A DNA stretch of 64,000 nucleotides from DAOVRD01 sp964521715 (GTDB lineage Bacteria > Planctomycetota > Brocadiia > SM23-32): assembly GCA_964521715.1 (NCBI GenBank), contig CAZFSS010000005.1, positions 62,001-126,000 on the forward strand, given 5' to 3'. A program made the position numbers and the translations under genes. Of the stretch, positions 1 to 7,009 are shown one piece after another. A model generated the notes under the pieces. The model ran no database searches, was not told the origin of the DNA, and worked only from the letters and a program-made list of their open reading frames with translations. The first letter of the stretch is position 1. Each line of letters begins with the position of its first letter.

Positions 1-437
1 TCTTCGAGCCAAGCGGCGCCGTGTTCGTGGCTGACCTGCTGGAAGACCGCGCGCCCATCACCTGTGAGAACTTCTGGAGCGCCATCGCGCAGCCCTGCAC
101 GGCGGACCTGCACCACGGAGGCGAGACCGGGCCGGAGATGTGGTGCTTCGTGCCGCCGCCGGCGGAGGAGCTTCCTTACGAGAACTCGACCGTCTTCCCC
201 GAGCACGGCGACATCCTTTACTACCATTACCGCCAGCCCCCCACTCGGGACGGCGTGATGGTCTACGACATCGGCATCTACTGGGATCGCGGGCAGAGCA
301 AGCTGAAGCAAGGCTGGATCCCCGGCAACCTGTTCGCCCGCATACGAGGCGGGGAGCAGATCGCGCGCCTGCGGGCCGAGGCCGGAAGGCTGCTGACGGG
401 CGGCAAGGGCAGCGTGACGTTGCGCAGGCGAAGCTGA
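1..437 (+). CDS. DUF3830 family (cyclophilin-like) protein, 5' truncated by window edge
   Basis: The frame is open to the left edge (FEPSGA precedes the GTG at 21), so the first codons are missing and the GTG is internal. The visible part is about 144 residues. It has the pattern I associate with DUF3830, a small cyclophilin-like family of unknown function: a leading strand ending in LEDRAPITCENFW, a middle segment ENSTVFPEHGDILYYH, and a closing GNLFARIRGG. It lies 12 bases upstream of the phosphotriesterase-like gene, on the same strand, and is probably co-transcribed with it. In other genomes this family often sits beside amidase or hydrolase genes, which suits this context, but the substrate is unknown. 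Family placement is from remembered motifs only. Confidence 0.65.
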   Translation, partial: FEPSGAVFVADLLEDRAPITCENFWSAIAQPCTADLHHGGETGPEMWCFVPPPAEELPYENSTVFPEHGDILYYHYRQPPTRDGVMVYDIGIYWDRGQSKLKQGWIPGNLFARIRGGEQIARLRAEAGRLLTGGKGSVTLRRRS

Positions 438-449
438 ACGGGAGCACAC

Positions 450-1448
450 ATGAACAGACCGTCCGAAGGCCGGGTCATCACGGCGAGGGGCGAGGTGGAG
501 CCGCGGGCGCTGGGCGCGGTCATGATGCACGAGCATCTCTACATGTCCGGCCGGGACTGGGACGAAGGCCCCACCCCCACGGACCGCGAGGAGCTCCTGA
601 TGGACTACGCCGTCCCGAACCTGCGCCTCCTGCACGGCTGGGGCTGCCATGCCCTGGTGGACGCCACGCCGATGGCCTGGCGCGCGTGGCCGGACACCTA
701 CGTGCGGATGGCCGATGCCGCCGACCTCCACATCATCCTGTCCACGGGCTTCTATCGCGAGATGGAGGTGGGCTCGTACTGGGTGAAAGACAAGAGCCAG
801 GCGATCTGGCCCAAGGTCCGCGAGGGCAGCGTCGAGGAGCTGGCCGGCCTCTGCATCGGCGAGATCACGTCGGGCATCCACGGCACGCCCGTGCGGGCGG
901 GGATCATCAAGCTCGGCTCGTCCGGGCCCGAACTGACCGAGGCCGAGGCGAAGGCCTTCCAGGCGGGAGCGATGGCGCAGCAAGCCACCGGCGTCGCCAT
1001 CACCACGCACTGCACCGCACGGGGCGCCCACATTACACAGCTCAACGCCCTGGCAGACGCAGGGGTGGACCCGTCCAGGGTCATGGTCGGCCATACGGGC
1101 CCGCACATGGTCCGGGAGACTGACAGCGTTCGCGAATGGATGAAGCGAGGCGCCACCTTCCTGCCGACCAATCTCCGGATGGACGACGACTGGGAGTTCT
1201 GGGCCGATCTGGTGCGAGTCATCCGCGACCTGTTCAGCGAGGGCCTGGGGGAGCACCTGGTGCTCGGGCTGGACTGGGCTTTCGACACGGAGCAGGGACC
1301 GTTCGTGCCTTGCAGCTTCATGCCGCCGCCCCCGTTCAGATACATGTTCGTCTACACGCTGCCCCGGTTCCGCAAGCTGGGCCTCGAGGAGTCCGCCATC
1401 GAGCAGATGATGGTGGCGAATCCCGCAAGGCTCCTGCCGGTGCAGTGA
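450..1448 (+). CDS. Phosphotriesterase-family metal-dependent hydrolase
   Basis: This 332-residue protein belongs to the amidohydrolase superfamily, phosphotriesterase branch, whose members act as lactonases, phosphotriesterases or unknown hydrolases. The metal ligands expected of the family can be seen in order: HEH near residues 27-29 in MMHEHLYM, a candidate carboxylated lysine near 154 (GIIKLGSSG), His near 187 (ITTHC), His near 215 (GHTGPH) and Asp near 275 (GLDWAF). The length is normal for the family and there is no signal peptide, so it is cytoplasmic. A GGGAG ribosome binding site precedes the ATG. It is the second gene of an operon with DUF3830, aminotransferase and oxidoreductase genes, which suggests hydrolysis of a lactone or ester in an uncharacterised sugar-acid route. 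The substrate cannot be read from sequence. Confidence 0.85.
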   Translation: MNRPSEGRVITARGEVEPRALGAVMMHEHLYMSGRDWDEGPTPTDREELLMDYAVPNLRLLHGWGCHALVDATPMAWRAWPDTYVRMADAADLHIILSTGFYREMEVGSYWVKDKSQAIWPKVREGSVEELAGLCIGEITSGIHGTPVRAGIIKLGSSGPELTEAEAKAFQAGAMAQQATGVAITTHCTARGAHITQLNALADAGVDPSRVMVGHTGPHMVRETDSVREWMKRGATFLPTNLRMDDDWEFWADLVRVIRDLFSEGLGEHLVLGLDWAFDTEQGPFVPCSFMPPPPFRYMFVYTLPRFRKLGLEESAIEQMMVANPARLLPVQ

Positions 1449-1494
1449 GGGCGGGGCGCGAGGCGCTGCCACGCCAACTTCAAGGGAGGCCGCA

Positions 1495-2652
1495 ATGGCG
1501 AGAGTGTTCGGCGAAACAGACGTCCGGTATCTCAAGGAGGTCCTGAAGAGCAAGCATCTGGGATGGCGCCAGGGCGGGTTCGTGACCCGCCTGGACGAAG
1601 CGTTTGCGCGCTTCACGGGCGCCAGGTACGGCATCTGCCGCAACTCCGCGATGACGGGGCTCGCCCAGGCAGTGGCCATCAGCGGCGCCGGGTGCGGCGA
1701 CGAGGTGATCTGCGACCCCCTGGTCCACTTCGGCGGCGTGGCAGCCCTGAGCTTCAACTGCGTGCCCAAGTTCGTCGACGTGAAGTACGACACCTACCTG
1801 ATGGACCCGGCGCAGGTCGAGAAGGCCATCACCCGCCACACTAAGGCCCTGATCGTCACGCACCTGTGGGGCCTGTGCGCCGAACTCGACGCGATCCGCG
1901 CGCTCTGCCGCAAGCACCGCATCTTCATGATAGAGGACTGCGCCCACGTCATCGGCGCCACCTGGAAGGGCAGACACGCCGGCACCTACGGCGACATCGG
2001 AGTCTTCAGCTTCCAGCAGGGCAAGCACATCTGCACGGGTGACGGCTGCGTGATGATCACCGACCGCGAGGACCTGCACCACAAGCTCTACAACGAATGG
2101 GCCTTCCGCGGGGAGAGCCCCTCTTTCCTGACGCTGAACTTCCGCATGAACGAGCTGACCGCCGCCGTGGGGCTCGCGCAGCTCGAGCGGTTCCCCGAGT
2201 ACCTGAAGGAGTACAACGACAGCCTGGCCAGGTACGACGAGGCGATCGCCGACTGCGCCTGGCTGCGCAACCGCACCGTGCCGAAGCAGGCCAGCCAGGT
2301 GGGCTACATCTGGGCCTGCCTCTGGGAGGGGGACAGCCACGGCCTGAGCTATGACCGCTTCAAACAACTGGCGGCCGAAGAGGGAGTCCCGCTCGACTTC
2401 GGCTTCACCCAACGGCCGGCGGAAGCCTTCCCCATCTTCCGCAAGTCCACCGCCTACCACCACAAGGACTGCCCGATTCGCTGCCCCTTCTACAAGGGGG
2501 ACTACTCGCCCGCCAGGAGCAAGACGCCCGTCGCGGCGAAGATCCTCAAACGCGTCATGGCGTTGGGCATCATCGAGGTGCCGCCGGCGAAGGTCAAAGC
2601 CAACGCCCGAGCCCTCAAGCGCGTCATCAAGCGGATGGAGTCCGAGTCATGA
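1495..2652 (+). CDS. DegT/DnrJ/EryC1/StrS-family PLP-dependent aminotransferase
   Basis: The 385 residues show the DegT/DnrJ/EryC1/StrS fold-type I layout. An Asp in MIEDCAH (near 148) would hold the pyridine nitrogen, and the Schiff-base lysine is in SFQQGKHICTGDGC (near 177). The tail is rich in Lys and Arg. Members usually transaminate keto-sugars, or dehydrate them, to make amino sugars or cyclitols such as AHBA. The ATG is preceded by GGGAGG. The stop overlaps the next start by ATGA, so it is translationally coupled to the Gfo/Idh oxidoreductase. The oxidoreductase-plus-aminotransferase pairing is the usual way to convert a hydroxyl to an amine on a sugar or inositol ring. The specific substrate is not known. 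Confidence 0.9.
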   Translation: MARVFGETDVRYLKEVLKSKHLGWRQGGFVTRLDEAFARFTGARYGICRNSAMTGLAQAVAISGAGCGDEVICDPLVHFGGVAALSFNCVPKFVDVKYDTYLMDPAQVEKAITRHTKALIVTHLWGLCAELDAIRALCRKHRIFMIEDCAHVIGATWKGRHAGTYGDIGVFSFQQGKHICTGDGCVMITDREDLHHKLYNEWAFRGESPSFLTLNFRMNELTAAVGLAQLERFPEYLKEYNDSLARYDEAIADCAWLRNRTVPKQASQVGYIWACLWEGDSHGLSYDRFKQLAAEEGVPLDFGFTQRPAEAFPIFRKSTAYHHKDCPIRCPFYKGDYSPARSKTPVAAKILKRVMALGIIEVPPAKVKANARALKRVIKRMESES

Positions 2653-3731
2653 GCGAGCTCCGATGCGGAGTGGCCGGCCTGAATCGGGGGCGGCTGTTCG
2701 TCAACCTGCTGGCCGCCCACCCGCAGTGCCGGGTCGTGGCGGTCTGCGACAGCGATCCCAGGCGCCTCGCCGGCTTCCCGGGCGTCGCGACGCACACAGA
2801 CTACGACGCCTTCCTGGCGGAGGGACTGGACGTGGTGGCGGTGATCACGCCCGGACCTCGCCATGCCGACCAGTCCATCCGCGCCCTGGACGCGGGCGCC
2901 CACGTGCTCTGCGAGACGCCGTGCGTCTACTTGGTGGAAGAAGCTCAGAAGGTTGTCGCCGCCGCCCGGCGCGCCGGCCGCAGCTACATGCTGGCCGAGG
3001 ACTACATCTGGCGCGGGTGGGTGCAGGCGCTCAAGGCCAGGGCCGCCGACGGCGCCCTCGGGCGGATCGTCTACGCGGAAGGCGATTACACCCACGATTG
3101 CCGGGACATCATGCTGGCCGACGAGTCGGGCCCCGTTCGCTACACCGACCGGAGCGACCGCCCCGCGGCCGCCAAGACGTGGCGGGCGACCGACCTGCCG
3201 CCCATCATCTACTGCTCGCACACGCTGGGGCCGCTGCTGGAGATCATGGACGACCGGGTGGTCTCAGCGGTGGGCCTGTCCACCGGCGTGCGGACGGCGC
3301 CCGACCTGGGCGCGATCGACCTGGAGGCCTGCCTGCTGGAGACGGCCGCCGGCGCGGTGATCCACCTGACCAACGGCTTCTCCGTCGCCTGCCCGATGAC
3401 GCTCGGCTTCAAACTCGTGGGGACCGCCGGCTCCGTTCGGCGCGTCTGGGACGGAACGGAGCACGCGCGCTGGTTCAGCGAGACGGCGTCGCCCCGCATG
3501 ACCGGCTGGGGGGATCTGCCGCCGGACCTGGTGGGAGGGCAAGACGCCGCGGAGGGCGTCGCCGCGATGGTCGCGGAATTCATCGCAGCCGTCCTCGAGG
3601 ATCGGCCGCCGCCCCTGGACGTACACCGCTCGATGGACCTGGTCCTGCCCGGCGTCATCGCGCACGAATCGGCGCAGCGCGGAGGGGCGAAGCTGCCCGT
3701 GCCGGACAGCCGCGGCTGGCTGGGGCCGTGA
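2649..3731 (+). CDS. Gfo/Idh/MocA-family oxidoreductase with altered catalytic motif
   Basis: This 360-residue protein has an N-terminal Rossmann domain (RCGVAGLNRG, then AVCDSDPRR) followed by the alpha/beta domain of the Gfo/Idh/MocA family, NAD(P)-dependent sugar or inositol dehydrogenases. The usual E-K-P motif at the end of the nucleotide-binding half reads CETPC here, near residue 97, so the lysine commonly involved in catalysis is replaced by threonine. The nucleotide loop is also atypical, GLNRGR rather than GxGxxG. It may have shifted chemistry or only a structural role. It overlaps the aminotransferase gene by four bases and ends the operon. The 166-bp MITE-like element starts about 90 bases downstream. 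Confidence 0.85.
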   Translation: MSELRCGVAGLNRGRLFVNLLAAHPQCRVVAVCDSDPRRLAGFPGVATHTDYDAFLAEGLDVVAVITPGPRHADQSIRALDAGAHVLCETPCVYLVEEAQKVVAAARRAGRSYMLAEDYIWRGWVQALKARAADGALGRIVYAEGDYTHDCRDIMLADESGPVRYTDRSDRPAAAKTWRATDLPPIIYCSHTLGPLLEIMDDRVVSAVGLSTGVRTAPDLGAIDLEACLLETAAGAVIHLTNGFSVACPMTLGFKLVGTAGSVRRVWDGTEHARWFSETASPRMTGWGDLPPDLVGGQDAAEGVAAMVAEFIAAVLEDRPPPLDVHRSMDLVLPGVIAHESAQRGGAKLPVPDSRGWLGP

Positions 3732-3819
3732 CCTCGCACGCGCTGCCCACAGCGCCCGCTCCTGTCGGCCCGCCGGGGCGAGCCGCGCCGCAACTGTCGT
3801 TTGGCCCGAGCAGCCCTTA

Positions 3820-3985
3820 GGCGCTGTTGCAGAACCCGCTCCGTCGGCCCGAGGCCGAGCGAGAGCGCCGAGGGCAAGGAGGCCGAAGAAGGCGATGCAG
3901 GGGCAGAGCATCGCCGATGCAGGCCGACACAGATCATCGGCGCTCGCAGCCGGCCGAAGCCAGGATGGGGTTCTGCAACAGCGCC
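3820..3985. mobile_element. MITE-like element, 166 bp, with 18-bp perfect terminal inverted repeats
   Basis: The ends are GGCGCTGTTGCAGAACCC (3820-3837) and its exact reverse complement (3968-3985). TTA flanks both ends directly (3817-3819 and 3986-3988), which looks like a 3-bp target duplication. The right-hand TTA is also the stop codon of the neighbouring minus-strand nitrilase gene, so the element sits exactly at that gene's end. The interior (about 130 bases) has no convincing gene. The TGTTGCA-rich ends recall IS5- or IS6-type termini; a TNA duplication favours the IS1031 subgroup of IS5. No transposase is present, so it would have to move in trans. Confidence 0.7.
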
Positions 3986-5314
3986 TTAGGCCAGGGGCCC
4001 CAGACAGGACTCGTCCGAGTAGATGCCGTACAGGTGCGGGCGGCGCAGCATGAAAGTGACCTCGCGGAAGTCCCCGCCGCCCCACACCCGGTAGCCGTCC
4101 TCCATCGGCACGGCGGCGACGGTGAACTCCTGGTCGCCCTCGTTCCAGGCGAGGAGATCGCCCTTGCGGTCGATGATGCAGCTCCCCTGCACGTCGTTGC
4201 GGGCGATGACCATGCAGACCTGGTTGTCGATGGCCCGCGTGCGCATGATGGCCTTCCAGCGGCTCTCGTTGAAGATGGGTTGACCCACCGAGAAGCGGTC
4301 CGCGCGCAGGTCGCCCATGATGGAGAAGCAGATGAAGTCCGCGCCGTTCAGGGCCAGCATCCGCGCCGACTCGCAGACCGTCGTGTCCATGCAGATGAGG
4401 CACCCGATCCGGCCGATCGGCGTCTGGAAGACCGGGAAGCCGTCGCCGGGCACGGCGCCCGATATGTCCTCGCCGGTGGCCAGGTGCACCTTGCGGTAGA
4501 CGCCCTGCACCTCGCCGTCCGCCGCAATGAGCACGGCGCTGTTGTGGACGGCGTCCCTATCGCGCTCCTTCAGGCCGAGCACGATGTGCGTGCCGTGGTC
4601 GCGGGCGATCTCCTGGAAAGGCGCCGTGGCCGGCCCGGGCACCTCCACCGCGCCGTCGGCGCGGTCCTGCCCGCTGATGACGATCTCGGGCGTGACCATG
4701 AGGTCGGGGCGCCTGCGGCAGGCCGCGCGGGCCAGGCTGGCCCAGAGGTCAACCTGCCCGGCGATCTCCTCCGGCAGGCCAAGCCCGCGGGAGAAGCGCT
4801 GAACCTTGATCCGGTCCCGCGTCTGGCGCGTCGCGTTGATGACGCAGGCTTTGACGGGCCTGCGCTCCGGGATGTCGAAAGGCTCTATCTGCGGCGCATC
4901 CCAGCGGGTGGAGCCACGCGTTGCCCACCGGAAGACGTACCGCACGGTGAGGACCCGGGTGCCCTTCGGAGCGCGGGCCACGGCCTCCAGGTCCATCTGT
5001 CCCGCGCCCAGCTTCACGGGCAGCAGGTAGTTCCAGTGCTTGCGGGGGCTCGTCTGATCCGGGTCCCACTCGCCCCAGCAGGCGAGCGCCTGCAGACAGT
5101 CGCGCGGATGCTCGACGCCCTCGTGCCGGACGCGCGTCCGGACGCGGTAGCCCTGGCCCCCGCGGATGCCCTTGAGCACGAACTGCCATCCTCCGCAGCA
5201 CGTGCGCGAGCCGTTCGCCGCGATCCCGACCCCGCCCTTCGCCTTCCGCATGACGGGCGCGGCGCCGGGGTGTGGCGTCCAGGTCTCCACTCTCGTCAAC
5301 TCAATGCCGGCCAT
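3986..5314 (-). CDS. Carbon-nitrogen hydrolase (nitrilase/amidase superfamily) with N-terminal extension
   Basis: About 442 residues. The C-terminal two-thirds is a nitrilase-superfamily hydrolase with the Glu-Lys-Cys triad visible: Glu in LMVTPEIV, Lys in GVYRKVHL and Cys in GCLICMDTT. The first 150 residues or so are a beta-rich segment (VLKGIRGGQGYRVRTRV) resembling accessory modules on planctomycete amidases. There is no clear signal peptide. I prefer the ATG at 5314 (MAGIEL); a GTG lies five codons upstream. The TAA stop is formed by the TTA flanking the MITE-like element. Likely reaction: hydrolysis of an amide or nitrile to acid and ammonia; substrate unknown. It may be co-transcribed with the sugar isomerase upstream of it. 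Confidence 0.85.
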   Translation of the reverse strand: MAGIELTRVETWTPHPGAAPVMRKAKGGVGIAANGSRTCCGGWQFVLKGIRGGQGYRVRTRVRHEGVEHPRDCLQALACWGEWDPDQTSPRKHWNYLLPVKLGAGQMDLEAVARAPKGTRVLTVRYVFRWATRGSTRWDAPQIEPFDIPERRPVKACVINATRQTRDRIKVQRFSRGLGLPEEIAGQVDLWASLARAACRRRPDLMVTPEIVISGQDRADGAVEVPGPATAPFQEIARDHGTHIVLGLKERDRDAVHNSAVLIAADGEVQGVYRKVHLATGEDISGAVPGDGFPVFQTPIGRIGCLICMDTTVCESARMLALNGADFICFSIMGDLRADRFSVGQPIFNESRWKAIMRTRAIDNQVCMVIARNDVQGSCIIDRKGDLLAWNEGDQEFTVAAVPMEDGYRVWGGGDFREVTFMLRRPHLYGIYSDESCLGPLA

Positions 5315-5356
5315 GGTGTCGTTTCTCACAATGTAATCGAGTCGCGTTCGGCCCGA

Positions 5357-6226
5357 TCACGAGCCGGAAGCGAAATGCTTCTCCTCCAGCGACTTCAGGT
5401 ACGCCAGGCCCTCGGCCAGGCTGCGGTCGGTATCCTCGGCCAGCCTGCGCCAGATGCAGGTGGCTCCTGCCATCGCGGGGGCGACCTCCACGAATGACTC
5501 CATGCCCACGCAGCCGCGGTAGCCGCCGTCCGCCAGCCCCCTCATGATCCCGTCCCAGTCGACCAGGCCGGTGCCCACGGTGCCCCGATGGCTCTCGCTC
5601 AGGTGGAAGTGGCAGAGCTGCGGGGCCGCCCGCCTTGTGGCCTCGTAGAAGTCGTCCTCCTCGATGTTCATGTGGTAGGCGTCGAGGTGCACCTTCACGT
5701 TCGGCTCGCCGACCATCTCCACGAGCTTGAGCGCCTGGTCGCACGTGTTGACCAGGAACGTCTCGTAGCGGTTCACGGGCTCGATCCCGACGGTCACGCC
5801 CAGGCGCCGGCCGCATTGAGCCGCTTCCTTGATGGCGCGGGCGGCGCGGTCCCAGTACTGAGGGCCCGGCATGCGGCCGATGCGGCGGCCCAGCGCCGAG
5901 TAGGTCACGCCGGTGAAGACCGTCGCGCCGATGTCGGCCGTGGCCTTCACGCAGTCCTTCAGGTATCGGATGCCGGCCGCCCGGCCCGCTTCGTCTTCGG
6001 CGGTGGGGTCGTTCTGCTCGCTGCACGCGGTGGAGGTGACCACGTCGATGCCGACGGCGTCCAGGCGCGCGCGGATGGCGTCGGGGGCCACCTTGTCGAG
6101 TTCCATCAGCGGGATCTCGATCAAGTCGAACCCCAAGTCCCTGGCCCGATCGATGCAGTCCAGCGTCTCGTTGCTCCAGCTTCCAGTCCAGGCGTAGGCA
6201 TGGATTGCGTATCGCAGCGCGCCCAT
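5357..6226 (-). CDS. Sugar phosphate isomerase/epimerase (xylose-isomerase-like TIM barrel)
   Basis: This 289-residue AP-endonuclease-2/xylose-isomerase-like TIM barrel resembles D-tagatose or D-psicose 3-epimerases and hydroxypyruvate isomerases. Metal-ligand segments can be seen: VGIEPVNRYE (Glu), VHLDAYHMNIEEDD (Asp, His), LCHFHLSES (His) and GMESFV (Glu). I chose the ATG at 6226 because AAAGGAGGTGG stands eight bases before it; the frame could extend 20 codons upstream but lacks such a site. It lies between the nitrilase and cupin isomerase genes on the same strand. Keto-sugar isomerisation is the likely role; the exact sugar is unknown. Confidence 0.85.
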   Translation of the reverse strand: MGALRYAIHAYAWTGSWSNETLDCIDRARDLGFDLIEIPLMELDKVAPDAIRARLDAVGIDVVTSTACSEQNDPTAEDEAGRAAGIRYLKDCVKATADIGATVFTGVTYSALGRRIGRMPGPQYWDRAARAIKEAAQCGRRLGVTVGIEPVNRYETFLVNTCDQALKLVEMVGEPNVKVHLDAYHMNIEEDDFYEATRRAAPQLCHFHLSESHRGTVGTGLVDWDGIMRGLADGGYRGCVGMESFVEVAPAMAGATCIWRRLAEDTDRSLAEGLAYLKSLEEKHFASGS

Positions 6227-6294
6227 GTCCGCCACCTCCTTTCCGTGCTCCGCCGATGGAACGTTGGATTCCCGCCGTCCCGCCACCTCGGCCG

Positions 6295-6870
6295 CTATTC
6301 GACCACCACCTCCCCGTTACGCCGGAAGATGCGCTTCGGGAAGCCCTCTTCGGCGATGTCGCCGTAGTTGTGTCCCGCCTCCGCCGGATAGACGCAGAAC
6401 GAGATCAGCGGCTCGTCGCCCGTGTTCACGGACCGGTGTGCCCAGTGAGGAGGCACGTAGACGATGGCCCCCCGGCGCATCTCCTCGACTTCGCATCGGC
6501 CGCCGGCCGTCTTCATCAGCATGCATCCCCGGCCGCGCAGGCACAGGTAGACCTCGGCCGTGCCGGCCGCCTCGTGGTAGTGGCCCTTGGTCATGAAGCA
6601 CTCATCGCCCACCGTGCCCGGCTGCAGCTTGCTGATGCCGAACTTGACGTGGCCGGCCGCTTCCGGCACCGGCGTGTCGAACACCTCGTAGTGAACGGGA
6701 TCCCCGCGCCGGCGGATCAGCTCCTCCAGGGCGTCGCGGTCGGCGTAGTAGCCGCGCATGTCGGACGCGCGCCGCACCAGGCGCGCTGACGCTCTGGCCA
6801 GCGCGCCTTCCTCAAGGTCCAGCGCAACGCTGAAGGGGTCGGTCAGTTTCGCCTTGTCGCTCTCAGCCAT
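6295..6870 (-). CDS. Cupin-type glucose-6-phosphate isomerase
   Basis: This 191-residue single-cupin protein matches the archaeal/cPGI type of phosphoglucose isomerase, unrelated to the large classical PGI. Metal-binding residues can be seen in TKGHYHEAAGTAEVY (His, His, Glu) and in VPPHWAHRSVN (His). The start is set at MAESDKAK (6870); an in-frame extension upstream lacks family-like sequence. The enzyme interconverts glucose-6-phosphate and fructose-6-phosphate, or an analogous sugar phosphate, in the cytoplasm. It follows the type II secretion operon on the same strand after 139 bases and precedes the TIM-barrel isomerase by about 70 bases. Confidence 0.8.
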   Translation of the reverse strand: MAESDKAKLTDPFSVALDLEEGALARASARLVRRASDMRGYYADRDALEELIRRRGDPVHYEVFDTPVPEAAGHVKFGISKLQPGTVGDECFMTKGHYHEAAGTAEVYLCLRGRGCMLMKTAGGRCEVEEMRRGAIVYVPPHWAHRSVNTGDEPLISFCVYPAEAGHNYGDIAEEGFPKRIFRRNGEVVVE

Positions 6871-7009
6871 TTCGACCTGCCATGGAACGGCGCGTCCGGA
6901 GAGCTGATCCCGGTGCGCGTGCGTCAGCGCCGTCCCGACCGACCCGACGGCCGTTCCCCCGCCGGGGCCCGGGGACCCGCAGTTGACGGCGGACCGCACT
7001 GCAACCGGC

